64,000 nt of DNA from Opitutaceae bacterium (GTDB lineage Bacteria; Verrucomicrobiota; Verrucomicrobiia; Opitutales; Opitutaceae): assembly GCA_016711225.1 (NCBI GenBank), contig JADJTK010000030.1, positions 8,486 through 72,485 on the forward strand, given 5' to 3'. A model generated the notes under the pieces. It was not told where the DNA came from. It did no database searches and saw nothing but the letters and a program-made list of their open reading frames with translations. The position numbers were made by a program, and so were the translations under genes. Shown piece by piece: positions 63,783 to 64,000 of this stretch (position 1 is its first letter; the number at the start of each line of letters is the position of its first letter).

Positions 63783-64000
63783 ATGATCAATTCTCCCCGT
63801 CTATTTCTCGGTCTCGGACTGGTACTTTTCGCCACGTCGCCGCTTGCCGCCATCGTCGATCGCAACGGCGACGGCCTGTCCGACGTCTGGGCGGCGCTGT
63901 ATCAACCGACCAAGGGCGCGGCAGTCGATGAAGACGGCGACGGTCTGACCAACGCGCAGGAGGCGCTCGCCGGCACCGATCCGCGCGACGGCTCCAGCTG
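63783..64000 (+). CDS. secreted modular protein, 5' end only (cluster member G)
   Basis: Starts at ATG 63783 and runs off the window after 72 codons. Signal peptide (PRLFLGLGLVLFATSPLAA) and the first half of the shared module: 'IVDRNGDGLSDVWAALYQP', 'DEDGDGLTNAQEALAGTDPRD'. Its DNA is close to that of members C and E over this stretch. The catalytic domain is beyond the edge. 43 bp after member F. Confidence 0.85.
   Translation, partial: MINSPRLFLGLGLVLFATSPLAAIVDRNGDGLSDVWAALYQPTKGAAVDEDGDGLTNAQEALAGTDPRDGSS

Overview
The window is GC-rich and looks like the chromosome of a Verrucomicrobiota bacterium of the Opitutaceae type. This is inferred from gene content and style: secreted proteins carrying thrombospondin-type-3-like Asp/Gly calcium motifs (DxDGDG) joined to a short 'SxDLxxW' beta module, many non-Shine-Dalgarno leaders, paired hybrid histidine kinases, and carbohydrate-active enzymes. 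No rRNA, tRNA or CRISPR array was found.

Layout. 0-7.7 kb: end of an acetyltransferase gene, a lipoprotein, a phosphodiesterase, a YgjP-type metalloprotein and two adjacent hybrid sensor kinases. 7.9-12.4 kb: a secreted beta-helix protein, a WYL regulator and a GH43 enzyme. 12.4-22.9 kb: housekeeping and hypothetical genes, including HDOD, HutF, ExoD, a cupin-pdxH-sixA operon, a PhoD-like protein that has lost its metal ligands, and YceI; there is also an orphan domain resembling the C-terminus of MmeI-type methyltransferases. 23.3-35.2 kb: an SPFH protein, ChrA behind two palindromes, two AEC transporters, a LysM coiled-coil gene with several indels, Hsp33 and RlmD. 35.2-37.5 kb: a PaaX/Cas2-fold gene tightly bracketed by 38-bp palindromes, with a third copy beyond an inserted IS630 element. 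37.5-48.0 kb: TrmH, a compositionally odd DUF/metallo-beta-lactamase fusion, YggS, a LysR regulator with an operator-like palindrome, a small basic protein with its own terminator, HrpA and a second HDOD protein. 48.3-64.0 kb: seven consecutive same-strand genes for secreted proteins. All open with the same roughly 180-residue module and then carry different domains (Asp-box propeller, unassigned enzyme, two GH141-like beta-helices, another beta-helix, GH5-like); the seventh runs off the window.

Most notable points. (1) The modular secreted-protein cluster looks like a polysaccharide-attack locus in which one exported N-terminal module is reused with many catalytic domains. (2) The palindrome-PaaX-palindrome unit looks like a small repeat-associated element; variation between copies keeps G-T/G-U pairing, which suggests a folded single strand is what matters. 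(3) Degenerate 7-bp-phased repeats are scattered through intergenic DNA and inside two otherwise conserved genes (rlmD and hrpA), where they encode Pro/Ala/Ser-rich inserts. (4) Several reading frames break at short homopolymers or inside repeats. Each break could be real decay, programmed frameshifting (likely for the IS630 A7 tract) or a consensus error, and they are marked individually.
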